NCBI GenBank assembly: GCA_016714605.1
Contig: JADKDL010000013.1
Location: forward strand, 1-64,000
DNA: 64,000 nucleotides
Source of the DNA: Bacteroidales bacterium
GTDB taxonomy: Bacteria > Bacteroidota > Bacteroidia > Bacteroidales > UBA1715
Reading direction: 5' to 3'
Positions 46,285 to 54,628 of this stretch are shown piece after piece. The first letter of the stretch is position 1, and each line of letters begins with the position of its first letter. The notes under the pieces were generated by a model. That model was not told where the DNA came from and did not search any database. It saw only the letters and a program-made list of their open reading frames with translations. The translations under genes were made by a program, and so were the position numbers.

Positions 46285-46947
46285 CTATTTTAATTTTTTC
46301 ATTGATAAATTATTAATTAATACTTTCATTTGCGATATTGCCATTCTATTTAACTTTTCCATTCTTTCTGCCGGTTCTGTTCCAGATTTAATCAATTCGG
46401 CATTCATACTCTCCATGTTTGATAAAACCACCAATTGTTCAATCGTTGCAAAATCTCTAATATTTCCTTTTTTATTTGGGTTTTCGTCTCTCCAATTCTT
46501 TGCTGTTTTTCCAAACAAAGCTATATTCAATAAATCGGCTTCGTCTGCATATACAAAAGAGGTTCGTTCTATATTTTTAGGAATAAGGTTTTCTTTGATT
46601 GCATCAGTGTGAATATGATAGTTTACCTTTGCTAAGGTTCTCGTTAAATTCCACTCTAGGTGTTTTACAGCAAACTCTTCTTGTTTTAATCTTTTAAATT
46701 CTTTGAGTAAATAAATTTTGAATTCTGCACTTATCCAAGAAGCAAATTCAAGTGCAATATCTTGATGCGCAAATGTTCCTCCGTTTTTTCCTCTTTTGGA
46801 TATTATTCCTTTTGCATTGGTCAATTCTATCCATTTCGATGGAGAAAGGGTAAATGAATTGCTGCCAGCCTCAAACAATAAGGAGTCGAATTCGACCCCT
46901 TTAAATTCAGGATTGTTTAATTGTTCCCAAATACCTAAAAAATTCAA
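46285..46947 (-). CDS. KilA-N-domain protein, C-terminal fragment (frameshifted)
   Basis: 220 residues in this frame. The KilA-N core continues from the upstream fragment: LGIWEQLNNPEFKGVEFD, SPSKWIELTNAKGIISKRG, GGTFAHQDIALEFASWISAEFKIYLLKEF. The C-terminal part has YADEADLLNIALFGKTAKNWRDENP and a helical tail. The frame change lies in a T run at about 46930: removing one T joins TTIEF to LGIWEQL. KilA-N proteins bind DNA and are frequent in phages and prophage-derived islands; many Bacteroidota carry stand-alone chromosomal copies. The restored gene runs 47101 to 46285 (about 270 residues), the usual size. Confidence 0.8.
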   Translation of the reverse strand: MNFLGIWEQLNNPEFKGVEFDSLLFEAGSNSFTLSPSKWIELTNAKGIISKRGKNGGTFAHQDIALEFASWISAEFKIYLLKEFKRLKQEEFAVKHLEWNLTRTLAKVNYHIHTDAIKENLIPKNIERTSFVYADEADLLNIALFGKTAKNWRDENPNKKGNIRDFATIEQLVVLSNMESMNAELIKSGTEPAERMEKLNRMAISQMKVLINNLSMKKLK

Positions 46948-47101
46948 TAGTAGTTCTTGAACGCATCCAGTTTTTCACAACATCTTTAGGCTCTTCAGGA
47001 TTCTTATTTCTCGCCATATCGGTCAGAGATATGAATAATTCATTATCCTCTTCTATTGTTGATACACTTGAATCTTTTATAACCAGATGACTGTTTTTCA
47101 T
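46907..47101 (-). CDS. KilA-N-domain protein, N-terminal fragment (frameshifted)
   Basis: The start at ATG 47099-47101 (MKNSHLVIKD) is preferred over the track start further upstream, which would read through a leader. It contains the beginning of the domain (FISLTDMARNKNPEEPKDVVKNWMRSRTTIEF) and then runs out of frame (FRYLGTIKQS) at the T homopolymer near 46930. Together with 46285-46947 it makes one gene. Confidence 0.8.
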   Translation of the reverse strand: MKNSHLVIKDSSVSTIEEDNELFISLTDMARNKNPEEPKDVVKNWMRSRTTIEFFRYLGTIKQS

Positions 47102-47143
47102 TATTTTATTCTTTTGTTTATAATAAATATTTTCTCTACAATA

Positions 47144-47176
47144 ATTGAGGGGGTGATTCAACGTCACCCCCTCAAT
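47144..47176. terminator. Bidirectional hairpin beside the second 21-bp array
   Basis: Stem of 13 bp (ATTGAGGGGGTGA / TCACCCCCTCAAT) with a 7-base loop. Read on the minus strand the core GGGGTGACGTTGAATCACCC differs at only two positions from the plus-strand hairpin at 5459-5479. Confidence 0.7.
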
Positions 47177-47193
47177 CTAGATTAGTAGCCCCT

Positions 47194-47340
47194 GTTCTAA
47201 TTAGGTTTTGGGGCGTTCTAATTAGGGTTTTACCCATCTTAATCGGTTTATTTTGCATTCTAATAGGGTTAGAACCCGTTCTAATTAAGGTTTTACCCAT
47301 CTTAATCAGTTTATTTTGCGTTCTAATAGGGTTAGAACCC
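47194..47340. repeat. Seven-unit 21-bp tandem repeat array
   Basis: Seven contiguous 21-bp units (147 bp) with a common TTCTAAT / TCTTAAT start and a partial eighth unit (47341-47350). Units 2-4 repeat as units 5-7, so there is a 63-bp super-repeat. On the minus strand, downstream of the 47388 gene, the array is an open frame of heptads such as IRMGSNP, IRTQNKL and IKMGKTL, with an ATG at 47366. I do not claim that it is translated. The 21-bp period equals that of the 3982-4254 array, but the sequence is unrelated. Confidence 0.85.
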
Positions 47341-47387
47341 ATTCTAATCACAAAAAAGGCATACAAATTATGTAGATATTATTTTAT

Positions 47388-48125
47388 CTATTCTTTTTCT
47401 TCTTTGTTATTCTGTTTCTTATTCATCTTTCCTATATATGCACTTTTATACCCCTTCAACCGTTCTTCATTTCTCCAGAATATATATTTTCCGCACGCGC
47501 GTATTTCGTCAACTGCTTCTTTGAGGTGGGTGAAGGCTTTGTTGCGGATGGTGATGGATTCGTTTCTGGTGCTTTTTTCTCCATTTACTATTGCCAGTAG
47601 CTTTGCCATCTCGTCTGAGGTATGGGCTGCTAGTTCCAGTTTGCCCAAGTCCAGATTTATTGCCTGCAATGCTGCTTGGTTGGCGGTGCCGAGTATTGCT
47701 AGGTCGTTTAGGTCTTGAATCATATCTACATGTCCGCTGTTTTCTGAAATTGCTTGCACTTTTTTGAGCAGTTCGTCTTGTTTGCGGAAGGCATAACGGA
47801 ATGTGTGTACCAGTTCGTCGCGCAATTCATAGGCGAGGGGCGATTCGTTTTTCCAACGGGTCTGTGCCTCTTCTTGGGCGTTCTGTGTCGTTTTCCAAAC
47901 CGACTGTGCTTCGCGGCAGGCACCGGTGCGTACTGAGAGGTCTTCTATAAATTCCTTAGTTATGCCACCTTTTTGTAGTTCTGTGGCATCTTGCTCTGCC
48001 CAGTGGTACAGGTTTTCTGCCTCTTGTAGGTATACATCTACAGGCATTACCGGAGAAATGGTTTCTTTATCCGAAATGTTTTTAATAACTTCTAATTTTG
48101 CATTTAAATCCTCTTTACTAGCCAT
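47388..48125 (-). CDS. Helical-bundle protein of unknown function next to a 21-bp array
   Basis: A 245-residue, almost entirely helical protein without signal peptide or membrane segment; long amphipathic helices with few glycines suggest a four-helix-bundle or coiled-coil shape. It ends LKEAVDEIRACGKYIFWRNEERLKGYKSAYIGK (given in parts: AVDEIRACGKYIFW, then RLKGYKSAYIGK) and a lysine/glutamate tail. The aromatic-rich end with GYxS resembles the end of the helical part of the protein at 4487-5431. Its GC content is visibly higher than that of its neighbours, also like the 4487 gene. The 21-bp array and a GGGGTGAC hairpin lie immediately downstream on the same strand. The function is unknown. 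Confidence 0.65.
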   Translation of the reverse strand: MASKEDLNAKLEVIKNISDKETISPVMPVDVYLQEAENLYHWAEQDATELQKGGITKEFIEDLSVRTGACREAQSVWKTTQNAQEEAQTRWKNESPLAYELRDELVHTFRYAFRKQDELLKKVQAISENSGHVDMIQDLNDLAILGTANQAALQAINLDLGKLELAAHTSDEMAKLLAIVNGEKSTRNESITIRNKAFTHLKEAVDEIRACGKYIFWRNEERLKGYKSAYIGKMNKKQNNKEEKE

Positions 48126-48556
48126 GTTTTAAAACTTTTTTTGGTTTGTGATATATATTTTCTTTGTTAGAAAATTAAAAATATATATTATGTTTTAAAC
48201 TAACAAATAAAAAGGTGGGTTTTTGTTATTAAATTTTTGCAGCGTTAGATTAAACGTCAGTGAAGACACTGACGGTGGCGGATATAATATTGACGGTACA
48301 ACCGTCAATAAGCGGAGAATAATTCATTGCCGTTCGGCTTTAGCCAACGGTAAAAAATAAAGATAAAACATTTTCATATAACAGGCCAGAGGCCTTGAAT
48401 ACTGCGACGAAGCGAGGACGCTTCGCCGAACGGGGAGAAAAATATTTAGCATTAAGTTTTTTATAAATTTCTGTTATGTTGTTTTTTTAATTACATTGAA
48501 CCTAATTTATTATATAAGTTTTTTGTATTTGTTTTTCTTCTAAATAGGTGATATAG
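48126..48556. repeat. Intergenic region with palindromes and R2 copy 5
   Basis: No gene. It holds a hairpin CGTCAGTG / CACTGACG at 48255-48274, an ATTGACGGT palindrome at 48289-48309 followed by AAGCGG, and an R2 element at 48366-48436 (GGCCAGAGGCCTTG, GAAGCGAGGACGCTTCGCC). The divergent promoters of the flanking genes must lie here as well. Confidence 0.7.
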
Positions 48557-49828
48557 ATGAGGTATAGTGTATTAATTATTTTGTTTTTAGGTTTGTCGGT
48601 ACAGCTTTTTTCTAAGGAGTGGACAGTTTCAAGTGTTCCCAATCCGAAAAAAAACTATGGTGGTTTTGTATCAAACCCTGATGGAGTTTTGTCTGAAACG
48701 GTGGCAAATCAGATAAATGCTATAATTACCAATTTGGAAAGTAATACACAAATTGAAATAGCAGTTGTAGTTCTCAATGATATAGGCAATGCGGTTCCAA
48801 AAAATTTTGCTACCGAACTTTTTAATTCTTGGGGCATAGGCAAACAAGGGCTCGATAATGGTTTACTTATTTTAACGGTAATAAACCAGCGAAGGGTTGA
48901 GTTTGAAACCGGATATGGATTAGAGCATATTCTTACTGATTCTTACTGTTTTAGAATACAGCAATTACACATGGTTCCTCATTTTAAGAATGAAAATTAT
49001 GATTTAGGCTTGCTCAATGGTGTTGAGGCTGTTGAAGCGCTACTGGTAAGAGGAGAAATTGCTGCTGCCGATTCGACGTTTGCAACAAATTCAAATTATA
49101 TAGAAGAAAACAACGACTTGAATTATATTGAAGAAAACAGTTCGGAAACGACTTATGCATCAAAATGGGAGCCTTTTTATCTATTCTTTCTTATTTATGG
49201 ATTTCTTTATTTTTTGTATTTTGTAATATTCTTAATTGTGAAATATAAAGTAGGAAAAATAGCAGATTTGCACAAACGATATCATTCAATGAATGCCTAT
49301 GCAGTTTGGGTTTGGATGTTTTTTTTCCCAATAGCAGCTATTCCAATATATATTTATGTAAAAAAACAGCGTAGTTTATGGCGAAATTCACCTCGAATAA
49401 GTCCAAATACAGGCGAAATCATGTTTAAATTAGATGAAACCGATGAAGATGCATATTTGAAATCTGGACAGATAACCGAAGAGCAAATACGTTCGGTAGA
49501 TTATGATGTATGGATTTCCGGTATTGAAGGCGATGTATTGATATTACCCTATAAGAGGATGTTTAATAATTTTAATGCTTGCCCTAAGTGTAGTTTCATA
49601 ACATATAAATTGCAAAAGGACACTGTTTTAAAGTCACCAACAACAATTTCGACCGGAGTAGGGGAGCGAACTTATGAATGCAAACATTGCAAATATATTA
49701 AAGTAGAAACTTACGTAATTGCAAAAGTTAGTAAAAGTAGTTCAGGCGGACGATCAGGAGGAAGCTCATCAGGTGGCTCATTTGGCGGCGGTAGGTCAGG
49801 TGGTGGCGGCTCTGGTAGCAGTTGGTAG
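48557..49828 (+). CDS. TPM-domain membrane protein with glycine/serine-rich tail
   Basis: A 423-residue protein. The signal sequence is LIILFLGLSVQLFS. The TPM (Psb32/MOLO-1) domain at about 28-165 shows PDGVLSETVANQINAII, EIAVVVLNDIG, FATELFNSWGIGKQGLDNGLLIL and RRVEFETGYGLEHIL. Two membrane helices (about 212-232 and 252-275) follow, then a cytoplasmic or periplasmic zinc-ribbon-like segment (CPKC at about 342, CKHC at about 376) and a tail of SGG/GGG repeats ending GSGSSW, the normal ending of this family. TPM proteins are membrane-associated with proposed phosphatase or photosystem-repair roles in other lineages; the bacterial function is unclear. It is a single gene. Confidence 0.85.
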   Translation: MRYSVLIILFLGLSVQLFSKEWTVSSVPNPKKNYGGFVSNPDGVLSETVANQINAIITNLESNTQIEIAVVVLNDIGNAVPKNFATELFNSWGIGKQGLDNGLLILTVINQRRVEFETGYGLEHILTDSYCFRIQQLHMVPHFKNENYDLGLLNGVEAVEALLVRGEIAAADSTFATNSNYIEENNDLNYIEENSSETTYASKWEPFYLFFLIYGFLYFLYFVIFLIVKYKVGKIADLHKRYHSMNAYAVWVWMFFFPIAAIPIYIYVKKQRSLWRNSPRISPNTGEIMFKLDETDEDAYLKSGQITEEQIRSVDYDVWISGIEGDVLILPYKRMFNNFNACPKCSFITYKLQKDTVLKSPTTISTGVGERTYECKHCKYIKVETYVIAKVSKSSSGGRSGGSSSGGSFGGGRSGGGGSGSSW

Positions 49829-49861
49829 ATTTATGATTTTTATGCTTTTGAATTATCCAAG

Positions 49862-50707
49862 CTAATTTTCTACCGTAATATTATGTTTTTTTAATGTTTG
49901 AATCAATTCTAATTCATCTTGTTTAGCTATTCTTAGTGCCTTTTTAAAAGCATTAATAGTTAATACAATTAAAAGTATACAAATTGCATTTGTTGAAAAA
50001 AACACATGCGGAAAGTATTTGAAATTGAACCATGAAAAAGATTTAAATATGTCTTTTAACTCTCCAGTCCAAGTGATAAAAAGAACAATAATAACCATAA
50101 CTATTATACAAGAAGATAGAATACTTTTGATATGATCTTTTCTTCTTTTTTCTTTCGACTGTCCATAACATTCATAAATTGAAAGCACAACACAATTGTG
50201 AGTAGGCATATCAAAATTTAATGTTTTACTATCAGGTATTCTAAAAATTTCAAATTCTAATTCTGTTTTTGGATTTGTTTTATATAATGTCACTAATATA
50301 CTTAACCAGTTACCATTGATTAGGGTTAGATAATTATTTCTATAGTACAGTCTCCAATGAGCTCCTTTCCCTCCTTTAAATTTGGCAACAATAGGACTCT
50401 TTATTTTTTCAATTTTAACAGGAAGTTCGTTTTGGGGTTTCGATGCGTGTTTTAAAAAATTTAAAGCGCTAATGCTTTGAAATAGCATAAAAATAAACCC
50501 TGCAAGTATAAGCAATACGATAAGGATTTTTCCAATAATATTATCAGAGTCTAATAATATTATTATAATGAGAGCGCTTGCTAAAAGAACAGTAACAAAT
50601 AATATTACTATTGATAGTATATAACTACCTCTATTAAAAAATTTGACATAATGTTTAATTATTTCTTTTTCTTGTTCTGTTGGTTCTCTGAATCCTATTA
50701 CGCTCAT
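49862..50707 (-). CDS. Four-helix membrane protein, intact paralogue
   Basis: A 281-residue protein. The N-terminus GFREPTEQEKEIIKHYVK is followed by two membrane helices (about 29-52 and 58-85), a soluble domain (about 86-190: KIEKIKSPIVAKFKGGKGAHWRLYY, ELEFEIFRIPDSKTLNFDM, VLSIYECYGQSKEKR, given in parts) and two more helices (about 195-214 and 235-253). A short helical C-terminus ends LKKHNITVEN. The family is unknown to me; the layout resembles small surface or signalling membrane proteins of unknown role. A diverged tandem copy lies upstream at 50924-51655, so it arose by gene duplication. Confidence 0.65.
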   Translation of the reverse strand: MSVIGFREPTEQEKEIIKHYVKFFNRGSYILSIVILFVTVLLASALIIIILLDSDNIIGKILIVLLILAGFIFMLFQSISALNFLKHASKPQNELPVKIEKIKSPIVAKFKGGKGAHWRLYYRNNYLTLINGNWLSILVTLYKTNPKTELEFEIFRIPDSKTLNFDMPTHNCVVLSIYECYGQSKEKRRKDHIKSILSSCIIVMVIIVLFITWTGELKDIFKSFSWFNFKYFPHVFFSTNAICILLIVLTINAFKKALRIAKQDELELIQTLKKHNITVEN

Positions 50708-50923
50708 TTGTTTGGTCTAATTAAAATATTGAAATGTAGTTAGGTGGTTAATAAAGCAAAAGTTATTGACTATTGAATTTTTAAGATAATTTTTTATCAT
50801 AGAATTATCCACGCTAATTTTCTACTGTAATATTATGTTTTTTTAGAATTTGTATTAATTCATCTACTTCTTTTTAGTTTCTTGCATTCTTTTTAGCAAC
50901 CTTAATTATTACTATTGTAAATA

Positions 50924-51655
50924 TTATACCAATTGCATTACTACCCCCAAAGAACATGCGGATAGTATTTGAAGTTGAACCATGAAAAGATTGAAATAAG
51001 TTTTTAATACTCCAGTCCAAGTAAAAAGAAGTAAAAATATTACTAATATCGCAATAATACCTAATAGTATACTATAGCTTTTCATGATCCGTTTTTCTAT
51101 TTGAGTAAGTCCATTACACTCAAATATTGAAAGCACAACACATTGATTATTATATAAATTAAAATTTAATGTTTTTCTTTCAGGAATTCTAAATATTTCC
51201 AATTCCAATTCTGTTTTTGGCTTAGTTTTATATAATGAAACTAATGTATCAAGCCAATTATAATTGCATAGGTAAAGATTATTGTCTCCACTATACAATT
51301 TCCAATGAGCTCCTTTTCCACCCGAAAATTTAGCAACAATAGAACCTTTTATTTTTTCAATTTTTATTTGAGATTCAGGTTCGGTTTTAGATTTTTTTCT
51401 CAAATAAAGAATAGTTACTTTGCTAGAGTACAGAAGTATAATCAATCCGATAAGTGTGAACAATATGCCTAACGTTTTGTCAATAATATTATCGAAGTCG
51501 GCAATAATAACTAGAATGAGTCCTCCTGCAAAAACTAGAGTAGCAAAAAATATAGCTATTACCAGTATATAACTACCAATATTAAATGATTTTACATTTT
51601 TTTTAATTAGTTCTTTTTCGGCTTCTGTTGGTTCTCTTAAGCTTATTACCCTCAT
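50924..51655 (-). CDS. Membrane protein paralogue with decayed C-terminus
   Basis: 243 residues in frame. It aligns along its length with the 49862-50707 protein (SLREPTEAEKELIKKNVK, SIVAKFSGGKGAHWKLY, VLSIFECNGL, LLLFTWTG). After WTG the frame diverges (VLKTYFNLFMVQ) and stops at 50924. The homologous continuation is readable in other frames down to 50814: SWFNFKYYPHV, then SNAIGIIFTIVIIKVAKKNARN, an in-frame stop, and DELIQILKKHNITVEN. At least two lesions are therefore present, and this copy may be a genuine pseudogene. The intact neighbour would cover the function. Confidence 0.6.
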   Translation of the reverse strand: MRVISLREPTEAEKELIKKNVKSFNIGSYILVIAIFFATLVFAGGLILVIIADFDNIIDKTLGILFTLIGLIILLYSSKVTILYLRKKSKTEPESQIKIEKIKGSIVAKFSGGKGAHWKLYSGDNNLYLCNYNWLDTLVSLYKTKPKTELELEIFRIPERKTLNFNLYNNQCVVLSIFECNGLTQIEKRIMKSYSILLGIIAILVIFLLLFTWTGVLKTYFNLFMVQLQILSACSLGVVMQLV

Positions 51656-51664
51656 TTGTTTGGT

Positions 51665-53299
51665 TTAAAGTTTAAAAATTAAAATAAAGTAGTTAATCAA
51701 GCAATAGTTATTGAATATAGTATATTGACTTAAGAAAAAAAGTTTTTTTATTAAGCATTTATTCAAAAGCAATAAAAGTATTTGAAAAAAAAAAGGAAAC
51801 CTATAATCTTTAGGTTTCCTTTTTTTTAAATGTATGTTATTTTTAATATCTGTAATGATTTGCTTTGTAAGGCCTTCTACAGGAACATCAATATAATCTG
51901 CTTGTTCTTTAGTAAGAACGGTAAGCTTTACACCAAGTTTGTCCAGATGCAGACGAGCAACTTTTTCATCGAGTACTTTAGGTAGAGTATAAACTTTATT
52001 CTCATATTTTTGAGCGTTGGTAAATAGTTCTATCTGAGCAAGTACCTGATTGGTAAATGAAGCAGACATTACAAAACTAGGATGCCCGGTAGCACAACCT
52101 AAGTTTAATAACCTACCTTCAGCCAAAATAAGTACAGAGTGACCATCAGTGAACGTCCACTTGTCATATTGTGGTTTGATGTTTATTCTCTTGATTCCAG
52201 GAATTTTGGCAAGTTTAGCCATTTGTATTTCATTGTCAAAATGACCAATATTACCTACAATAGCCATATTTTTCATTTTGCTCATGTGATCGGCAGTTAT
52301 AATATCTTTGTTACCTGTAGTGGTTACAAAAATATCAGCTTTAGAAACAACATCTTCTACCGTTACAACTTCATAGCCTTCCATTGCAGCTTGTAAAGCG
52401 CAAATAGGGTCTATTTCTGTAATAAGAACACGAGCACCTTGACCGCGTAATGATTGTGCACAACCTTTACCAACATCGCCGTATCCGCAAACTACTGCTA
52501 TTTTACCAGAAAGCATTACATCAGAAGCTCTCATTAAACCATCGGTAAGTGAGTGACGGCAACCGTACAAATTATCAAATTTAGATTTTGTAACAGAGTC
52601 GTTTACGTTTATGGCAGGAAAAGGTAAAGTTCCTTTTTCAGCCATTTGATATAAACGATGTACACCTGTAGTTGTTTCTTCTGATACTCCTTTAATTACA
52701 GCTTTTCTTTTGGTCCAAAATTGAGAATCTTGAGCCATAACTTTTTTACAAAGAGCTAAGAATACGCCTTCCTCTTCAGAGTGAACATCTTGGTTGAAGG
52801 TTGGTACTTTACCTGCAACTTCAAATTCCGAACCTTTTACAACAAGCATAGTTGCATCGCCACCATCGTCCAAAATCATGTTTGGTCCGGTACCATCAGG
52901 CCAAAGTAGCGCCTCATAGGTACACCACCAGTACTCTTCAAGGGTTTCACCTTTCCAAGCATATACAGGTACTCCGCTAGGATTTTCTATTGTTCCTTTT
53001 TTTCCTACAACAACTGCGGCAGCTGCATGGTCTTGAGTAGAGAAGATATTACAAGATACCCATCTCACATCTGCACCAAGTTCTACAAGCGTTTCAATAA
53101 GAATTGCTGTTTGAACAGTCATGTGCAAAGAACCCATTATTTTGGCTCCTTTAAGAGGCTGTTTACCTTTATACTCATCCCGTATAGCCATTAAGCCGGG
53201 CATTTCTATTTCTGCTAGGTCTAATTCTTTACGTCCCCATTCAGCCAATTTAATGTCAGCTACTTTAAAAGGAAGTCTGTCTGAATTTGTTTTTAACAT
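51665..53299 (-). CDS. ahcY: S-adenosylhomocysteinase (C-terminus shifted)
   Basis: Hydrolyses S-adenosylhomocysteine to adenosine and homocysteine in the methyl cycle. All hallmarks are present: the substrate region (GSLHMTVQTAILIETL, SCNIFSTQDHAAAA), DDGGDATMLV, the NAD-binding GKIAVVCGYGDVGKGCAQSL, and HSVLILAEGRLLNLGCATGH. The last real residues should be VEGPYKANHYRY-stop. These are readable at 51843-51880 if one C is added near 51873. As sequenced the frame slips there and runs on as LTKQIITDIKNN ... to 51665, across a strong terminator at 51785-51828. So the native gene almost surely ends at 51843 (about 486 residues). The gene overlaps the end of the aspartate kinase frame by 35 bases. 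Confidence 0.95.
   Translation of the reverse strand: MLKTNSDRLPFKVADIKLAEWGRKELDLAEIEMPGLMAIRDEYKGKQPLKGAKIMGSLHMTVQTAILIETLVELGADVRWVSCNIFSTQDHAAAAVVVGKKGTIENPSGVPVYAWKGETLEEYWWCTYEALLWPDGTGPNMILDDGGDATMLVVKGSEFEVAGKVPTFNQDVHSEEEGVFLALCKKVMAQDSQFWTKRKAVIKGVSEETTTGVHRLYQMAEKGTLPFPAINVNDSVTKSKFDNLYGCRHSLTDGLMRASDVMLSGKIAVVCGYGDVGKGCAQSLRGQGARVLITEIDPICALQAAMEGYEVVTVEDVVSKADIFVTTTGNKDIITADHMSKMKNMAIVGNIGHFDNEIQMAKLAKIPGIKRINIKPQYDKWTFTDGHSVLILAEGRLLNLGCATGHPSFVMSASFTNQVLAQIELFTNAQKYENKVYTLPKVLDEKVARLHLDKLGVKLTVLTKEQADYIDVPVEGLTKQIITDIKNNIHLKKRKPKDYRFPFFFQILLLLLNKCLIKKLFFLSQYTIFNNYCLINYFILIFKL
51785..51828 (-). terminator. Rho-independent terminator of ahcY
   Basis: Long stem AAAAAAGGAAACCTA / TAGGTTTCCTTTTTT with a loop of about 8 bases and an unbroken T run on the minus strand. 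It starts 15 bases after the restored ahcY stop at 51843 and lies inside the shifted open frame, which supports the frameshift interpretation. Confidence 0.9.
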
Positions 53300-53684
53300 T
53301 GGTTATTTTAGTTATGATTTTAAAAATATTTTTATTTATTGCTTTTAAGGCTTTTACTTTATTTTCACTGTCTATAAGTAAAGAAATGTTGTGCTGACTG
53401 CCTCCGTAAGAAATCATTCTAACGGTAACATCTTCGATAGCTTGAAGTATATCTACTGCATATCCTTTATTATCAGAAATTAAATTTCCAACCACACATA
53501 CTATTGTTTGGTTTTTGTCAACATCTACCGATCCTAAAGATTTTAATTCTTCAACAATTTGAGTTAGATAATCTGTTTTATCAATAGTGAGAGATATAGC
53601 TACTTCAGAGGTAGTAATCATATCAATCGGGGTTTTATATTTTTCAAATATTTCCAAATACTTTGCGAAGAAATCCATAAGCAA
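53265..53684 (-). CDS. lysC: Aspartate kinase, C-terminal ACT-domain fragment (frameshifted)
   Basis: Third piece of lysC. Coding enters this frame near 53690, after GFL, with AKYLEIFEKYKTPIDMITTSEVA and the two ACT regulatory domains (SLTIDKTDYLTQIVEELKS, VDVDKNQTIVCVVGNL, VTVRMISYGGSQHNISLLID). It ends inside the first codons of ahcY. The ACT domains normally bind lysine or threonine for feedback inhibition. One extra base in the GG of GTATTTGGAAATA separates it from the middle piece; removing it gives GFLRKVFEIFEKYKTP, the family consensus. Confidence 0.85.
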   Translation of the reverse strand: MLMDFFAKYLEIFEKYKTPIDMITTSEVAISLTIDKTDYLTQIVEELKSLGSVDVDKNQTIVCVVGNLISDNKGYAVDILQAIEDVTVRMISYGGSQHNISLLIDSENKVKALKAINKNIFKIITKITNVKNKFRQTSF

Positions 53685-54042
53685 GAAGCATTCTACCCGA
53701 TTTTATTTTTATTGCAGTAATTCCGTCTTTAGCAGCTACTGCTTTAATTCCTGAGCCCACTATTTTGTTAGAAATAGTTGTTCCGGTAGCAGCCGGTTCC
53801 ATCGTATTTTTCAATTTTACCGGAATGTTTGTAACTTTTGCAGGTAGAACAGTTGCCGGATGCAATATCTTAGCTCCGAAATAAGCTAATTCTGCTGCTT
53901 CATCAAAAGACAATTCTGCAATAGGATAGGTGTTTTCTACAATTCTAGGGTCGTTATTATGTACTCCGTCAATATCGGTCCAAATTTCAACAACTGAAGC
54001 TTTTACAGCGGCACCAATTAAAGTTGCTGTAATCGCTACCAC
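53644..54042 (-). CDS. lysC: Aspartate kinase, middle fragment (frameshifted)
   Basis: Carries the C-terminal half of the kinase domain: ATLIGAAVKASVVEIWTDIDG, HNNDPRIVENTYPIAELSFDEAAELAYFGAKILHPATV, PVKLKNTMEPAATGTTI. The join to the N-terminal piece lies in GGSDYS-A-TLIGAA at about 54020; the join to the ACT piece is near 53690. Both joints fall within strongly conserved motifs and need only one- or two-base changes. Confidence 0.85.
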   Translation of the reverse strand: MVAITATLIGAAVKASVVEIWTDIDGVHNNDPRIVENTYPIAELSFDEAAELAYFGAKILHPATVLPAKVTNIPVKLKNTMEPAATGTTISNKIVGSGIKAVAAKDGITAIKIKSGRMLLAYGFLRKVFGNI

Positions 54043-54628
54043 CTCTTTTCAAATTATCAATGTTGTTTTCAGGATTTATAGTAATAAAACCTTGTGTAAT
54101 GAACAATGATGTTTGCGGATGTTTTTTTAATACCGTTGTTATTGCTGATTCTATTTTAGATGAAATTGGTTCTCCATCAGAGTCCACATACATGAAATCA
54201 AGTGCCGATATGAGAACAGATTGTATACCTTTTTCCTGATTATAGAATTGCATTAGGTTTGTAGAAATTATTTCTCCTTTTGCCAGTATAGCTTTTTCAG
54301 AATTCAAATCAAATTGTTTACCAACATAGTTTCTTATTTCGGTAAATTGTTGTTTTATAATTTCTTGGGCTTGTTTTCTTGAAGTTTCTGAAAGCAATAA
54401 ATTAGTAACTACAGTTTCGTATTTTCTTTCAAGTGCATTTGCAACTTCTATAGCGGCATCGGGGTTGCTTTTATGGAAATAATCTGCAATTTCTACAAGA
54501 CTATTCGTAGTACCTGTCATTGCCGAAAGAACTACAATCTTCTTGTCACCATCGTTTATTAGTGCCGAAACATCTTTTATCCTTTCTGCTGTCCCTACCG
54601 AAGTTCCTCCAAACTTTAATACCTTCAT
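53987..54628 (-). CDS. lysC: Aspartate kinase, N-terminal kinase fragment (frameshifted)
   Basis: Starts MKVLKFGGTSVGTAERIKDV, the amino-acid-kinase nucleotide-binding motif. It also has KKIVVLSAMTGTTNSLVEIA, ILAKGEIISTNLM and ITQGFITINPENNIDNLKRGGSDYS, the catalytic GRGGSD-type loop, after which the frame slips to SNFNWCRCKSFSC and stops. Aspartate kinase phosphorylates L-aspartate at the head of the lysine, threonine and methionine pathway. Restored length is about 450 residues, a monofunctional LysC with no homoserine dehydrogenase part. It precedes ahcY on the same strand, a plausible methionine-cycle operon. Confidence 0.9.
   Translation of the reverse strand: MKVLKFGGTSVGTAERIKDVSALINDGDKKIVVLSAMTGTTNSLVEIADYFHKSNPDAAIEVANALERKYETVVTNLLLSETSRKQAQEIIKQQFTEIRNYVGKQFDLNSEKAILAKGEIISTNLMQFYNQEKGIQSVLISALDFMYVDSDGEPISSKIESAITTVLKKHPQTSLFITQGFITINPENNIDNLKRGGSDYSNFNWCRCKSFSC

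Noticed and set aside
47172..47366. 64-residue heptad-repeat frame downstream of the helical gene
   Set aside because: Same explanation as for the first array; it has an ATG in a plausible place but no independent support, so it is recorded only as a finding.
46285..48125. Prophage
   Set aside because: The KilA-N protein alone is not enough; no integrase, terminase, capsid or tail genes are present.
53640..54045. Programmed frameshifting in lysC
   Set aside because: Neither joint shows a classical slippery heptamer with a following pseudoknot, and lysC is not known to use frameshifting; indels are more likely.
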